Positions 5,556 to 7,593 of a DNA stretch of 7,593 nt are shown in pieces. The notes under the pieces are model-generated. The model worked only from the letters and a program-made list of their open reading frames with translations, did not search any database and was not told where the DNA came from. The stretch lies in NCBI GenBank assembly GCA_023435965.1, contig JAEZLC010000086.1, forward strand, positions 1-7,593, written 5' to 3'. Position 1 is the stretch's first letter; each line of letters begins with the position of its first letter. This stretch comes from Cyanobacteria bacterium OH_CDB_58. Its GTDB lineage: Bacteria > Cyanobacteriota > Vampirovibrionia > Gastranaerophilales > Gastranaerophilaceae. The translations under genes were made by a program, and so were the position numbers.

Positions 5556-7007
5556 CTAATTTATTTTTTTAAATTTATTAAAAAAAGCTCGTCTCTTTGC
5601 CTTGATACTGTCTTTGATTTTATGTCTTATTTTTTTTGCAAATTCTTTGTGAGTCATATAATATCCCCACATTTTCCATTGCGCAAAAAATCCCTTCCAA
5701 GTAAAAAAGCGGCTAAACGAGATTCTATCCAAAAGATAATTTTTCATCGCCATCAATTCTTCTTCAGAGTTTTCCGCAGTATAAAACGGGACTTTTTTGT
5801 CCGTGAGCCAATAATCATCGCAGATATTCCCCTGCTCTGTTGCTAGGCGGCTAATCTCCGTACCAGGGTATATAAATAACACACCGATGTCTTCGTATAT
5901 CATATATTTTATTTTTTGCAGAGTCTGAATGGTTTCAACAGTTTCTTTTATTGTGTCCATTGTCTCTCCGGGCAACCCAACAATAAGGAATGATGTAACA
6001 TTAATACGGGAGTCTTTAAACAATTTGAATGTGTTGATGGCATCTTCTTTTTTTATAGCTTTTTTGGAAGACTTAAGTATTTCAGCAGCTCCACTTTCAA
6101 GCCCAAACAACACATGGTTAATGTTAGCTTTTTCAAGTGCCTCAACAAGTTCTTTTGTTACGGGTTTTAGCCTGCCACTACATACAAATTCCAGTTTTTT
6201 GTGAATATCTTTTTTAACTATTTCCTCACATAATTTTATAGCTCTTTTATTGTCGAGAAACAACGTGTCATCATGAATCCAAATTCTTGTCATTTCAGGG
6301 AACTTTTCAATCATATATTCTATTTCTGCAACAACATTTTCTACAGACCTAAAGCGAGTTTTTCTTTCTGAAATTGTCTGCAAGCAACAAAACGTACAGC
6401 CGAACGGACAGCCCCTGCTTGTGAGTAAACAGCCCATTGTTCTGCCATTTTTAAAAAATAATTCATGTTTTAAGAACGGTAAGGAGTCTAAATCCTGAAT
6501 CAATTCTCTTTTTTCAGTCTTGATGATTGTTCCGCCTTGACTATATGCAATCCCTTTGACATTGTTGATATCATCGTTATTTTGGATGGCAATTATAAGC
6601 TCATCTAGGGTGATTTCGCCCTCTCCAATTATAACTTTAATGTATGGGAATTTGTTCAATAATTGTTCATACATCGCTGTAGCATGGATTCCCCCAACAA
6701 GAATATGAATTGAAGGAAAATGCTCATGGATATAATTGATTAATTTGTAGCTGACTATTCGGTTATTAGTGAATATCTGAATTCCGACAAACTCGGGGTT
6801 ATTTTTATTGATATTTTCTATAACAATGTCGAAACAGTCTTCAGGGCTATAGTCATTTAGAAATAATAAGTCCGGTTTATGCCCTTGTTTTTCTAGATAA
6901 GAATATAGGTAAGCCAATCCTAAAGGGTAATGAGAGTTGTGATTAATATTAAACTCTCTTTGTTCATCTTCTATTGATCCGGTTACTAGTAGGATTCTTG
7001 CACTCAT
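5556..7007 (-). CDS. B12-binding-domain radical SAM protein of unknown substrate
   Basis: This 483-residue protein has the architecture of class B (cobalamin-binding) radical SAM enzymes. Residues 1-170 form the B12-binding Rossmann domain: PLGLAYLYSYLEKQGH (28-43), VGGIHAT (104-110) and GEGE (128-131). No DxHxxG base-off motif is visible, as in many members. The radical SAM domain follows, with GCPFGCTFC (199-207) giving the CX3CX2C [4Fe-4S] ligands C200, C204 and C207. FRSVENVVAEI (219-229), HDDTLF (245-250), FGLESG (301-306) and GLPGET (344-349) are the usual later motifs. The last 30 or so residues are strongly basic and helical, with no known domain, possibly for membrane or substrate contact. 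Family members methylate unactivated carbons or rearrange carbon skeletons; which occurs here is unknown. ATG 7007 follows an in-frame TGA, with only a weak ribosome site (AGAAAG). Its position between glycosyltransferases implies a role in glycan or carrier modification. Confidence 0.9.
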   Translation of the reverse strand: MSARILLVTGSIEDEQREFNINHNSHYPLGLAYLYSYLEKQGHKPDLLFLNDYSPEDCFDIVIENINKNNPEFVGIQIFTNNRIVSYKLINYIHEHFPSIHILVGGIHATAMYEQLLNKFPYIKVIIGEGEITLDELIIAIQNNDDINNVKGIAYSQGGTIIKTEKRELIQDLDSLPFLKHELFFKNGRTMGCLLTSRGCPFGCTFCCLQTISERKTRFRSVENVVAEIEYMIEKFPEMTRIWIHDDTLFLDNKRAIKLCEEIVKKDIHKKLEFVCSGRLKPVTKELVEALEKANINHVLFGLESGAAEILKSSKKAIKKEDAINTFKLFKDSRINVTSFLIVGLPGETMDTIKETVETIQTLQKIKYMIYEDIGVLFIYPGTEISRLATEQGNICDDYWLTDKKVPFYTAENSEEELMAMKNYLLDRISFSRFFTWKGFFAQWKMWGYYMTHKEFAKKIRHKIKDSIKAKRRAFFNKFKKIN

Positions 7008-7019
7008 TCACTGACTTTC

Positions 7020-7037
7020 TTAGTTAAATTCAACTAA
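7020..7037. repeat. Small inverted repeat between the GT10 and radical SAM genes
   Basis: TTAGTT (7020-7025) and AACTAA (7032-7037) are perfect reverse complements around a 6-base centre, inside the 35-bp gap. On the transcript it would fold just before the weak ribosome site of the radical SAM gene. No T-run follows on the minus strand, so it is not a terminator. A 6-bp stem can easily be chance. Confidence 0.25.
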
Positions 7038-7042
7038 CGTTA

Positions 7043-7593
7043 TTATAAACAAAAAATAGTATTAATAATATTTTCTGCAAAAAAGTTAGAATCGAAATAC
7101 TTAATATTATTGCTATTTAAATATTTATTAATATTGATTAGATATTCTTTATACTTATCATTACTTAATCCCGTCATATAACTGTATAGTTCAGGATATG
7201 AGTTAAAATTCCTTTTATCAATAAAACAATTTTCTGGAATGTGGTTAGCTACATTATTTGCACCCCAATATATCGGGACGCAGCCTGCAAAAAAACAATC
7301 AAATATTTTTTCAGTAATATATCCAGTAATGTCTCTAGCATTTTCATAACAAATAGCATATTTGTATTGCATTAATACATCCAACTTTGAATCTATTTTT
7401 CCCTTGAATGAAGTAAAGTTTATGTTATACCGTTTTTTCACGGCATTGGTTTTGCGAAATGGTTTTAATAAGGAAGGGATTTTCTTTTTAAAGCCTAATT
7501 CCCACCCGATTCCGTATAGGTCAAAATCTTTAGGGTGATATTTTTCAAACCATTGAATTGCTTCTACTCTTTTAGAATAAAGTTCTAATGGGT
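7043..7593 (-). CDS. GT10 family (alpha-1,3/4-fucosyltransferase-like) glycosyltransferase, 5' end cut by window
   Basis: The frame is open from the right edge to TAA at 7045-7043, giving 182 visible residues. A GTG at 7441 is internal rather than the start, because GT10 sequence continues upstream of it. Between 7573 and 7499 the frame reads KRVEAIQWFEKYHPKDFDLY followed by GIGWE, the GT10 segment before the donor domain. At about 7345-7304 lies the family hallmark: YEN, then GYITEKI, then AGCVPIYWG shortly after. The Glu and Lys of TEKI are the GDP-fucose contacts in Helicobacter pylori FucT. The family moves fucose from GDP-fucose to GlcNAc or glucose in Lewis-type or other glycans. The C-terminus ends soon after the catalytic core, without the heptad repeats or long basic tail of H. 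pylori enzymes. The donor could instead be another GDP-6-deoxy sugar, given the neighbouring sugar-modifying genes. The radical SAM gene follows after 35 bp. Confidence 0.88.
   Translation of the reverse strand, partial: PLELYSKRVEAIQWFEKYHPKDFDLYGIGWELGFKKKIPSLLKPFRKTNAVKKRYNINFTSFKGKIDSKLDVLMQYKYAICYENARDITGYITEKIFDCFFAGCVPIYWGANNVANHIPENCFIDKRNFNSYPELYSYMTGLSNDKYKEYLININKYLNSNNIKYFDSNFFAENIINTIFCL

Noticed and set aside
5535..5846. Plus-strand open frame of 103 codons antisense to the radical SAM gene
   Set aside because: Cys/Phe/Ser-rich translation with no recognisable motif; it is the antisense shadow of a well-supported gene. The same applies to the other short antisense frames, e.g. 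596-814, 1169-1602, 2345-2620, 4212-4394 and 5929-6204.
7043..7441. A complete 132-codon gene starting at GTG 7441
   Set aside because: The frame stays open to the window edge and encodes the conserved GT10 segment upstream of this GTG, so the true start is outside the window.
1..7593. tRNA, rRNA, CRISPR, insertion sequence or attachment site
   Set aside because: No direct-repeat array, transposase-like protein, terminal inverted repeats or tRNA-like cloverleaf sequence was recognised on either strand.

Overview
The window is a fragment of a surface-polysaccharide (LPS O-antigen or capsule type) biosynthesis locus from a low-GC bacterium. The evidence is a run of family-2 glycosyltransferases, nucleotide-sugar enzymes and a fucosyltransferase-family gene, all with plain bacterial gene structure, several good Shine-Dalgarno sites and TTG starts. 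A Gram-negative host-associated or anaerobic organism fits best, but nothing here fixes the genus.

Layout: at the left edge (68 to 1, minus) is the extreme 5' end of manC, mannose-1-phosphate guanylyltransferase, which makes GDP-mannose. A 216-bp spacer follows, with a small palindrome and a possible promoter. Next is one plus-strand GT2 glycosyltransferase (285-1154). It converges, with only 4 bp between stop codons, on a long minus-strand series. In transcription order from the right edge this series is: a GT10 (alpha-1,3/4-fucosyltransferase family) gene cut by the window end (7593-7043), a B12-binding radical SAM protein (7007-5556), two GT2 glycosyltransferases (5530-4604 and 4506-3529), an NDP-sugar C-methyltransferase with an N-terminal zinc site (3402-2173), and a short GDP-mannose 4,6-dehydratase-family SDR (2148-1159). 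The tight spacings (35, 25, 97, 126 and 24 bp) suggest an operon, possibly with an extra promoter in the 126-bp gap before the methyltransferase.

How the genes may work together (inference): ManC supplies GDP-mannose, and GDP-4-keto-6-deoxy-mannose or a relative would be the common intermediate. The C-methyltransferase would install a methyl branch next to the keto group, and the SDR would act on the keto sugar. That SDR keeps the GMD fingerprints but has Leu where GMD has its catalytic Glu, so it may be a reductase or epimerase rather than a dehydratase. The GT10 enzyme and three GT2 enzymes would assemble the repeat unit. The radical SAM protein is the least explained member and may modify a sugar, the glycan or its lipid carrier. 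The most interesting reading of the locus is a branched (C-methyl) GDP-sugar pathway combined with a B12 radical SAM step.
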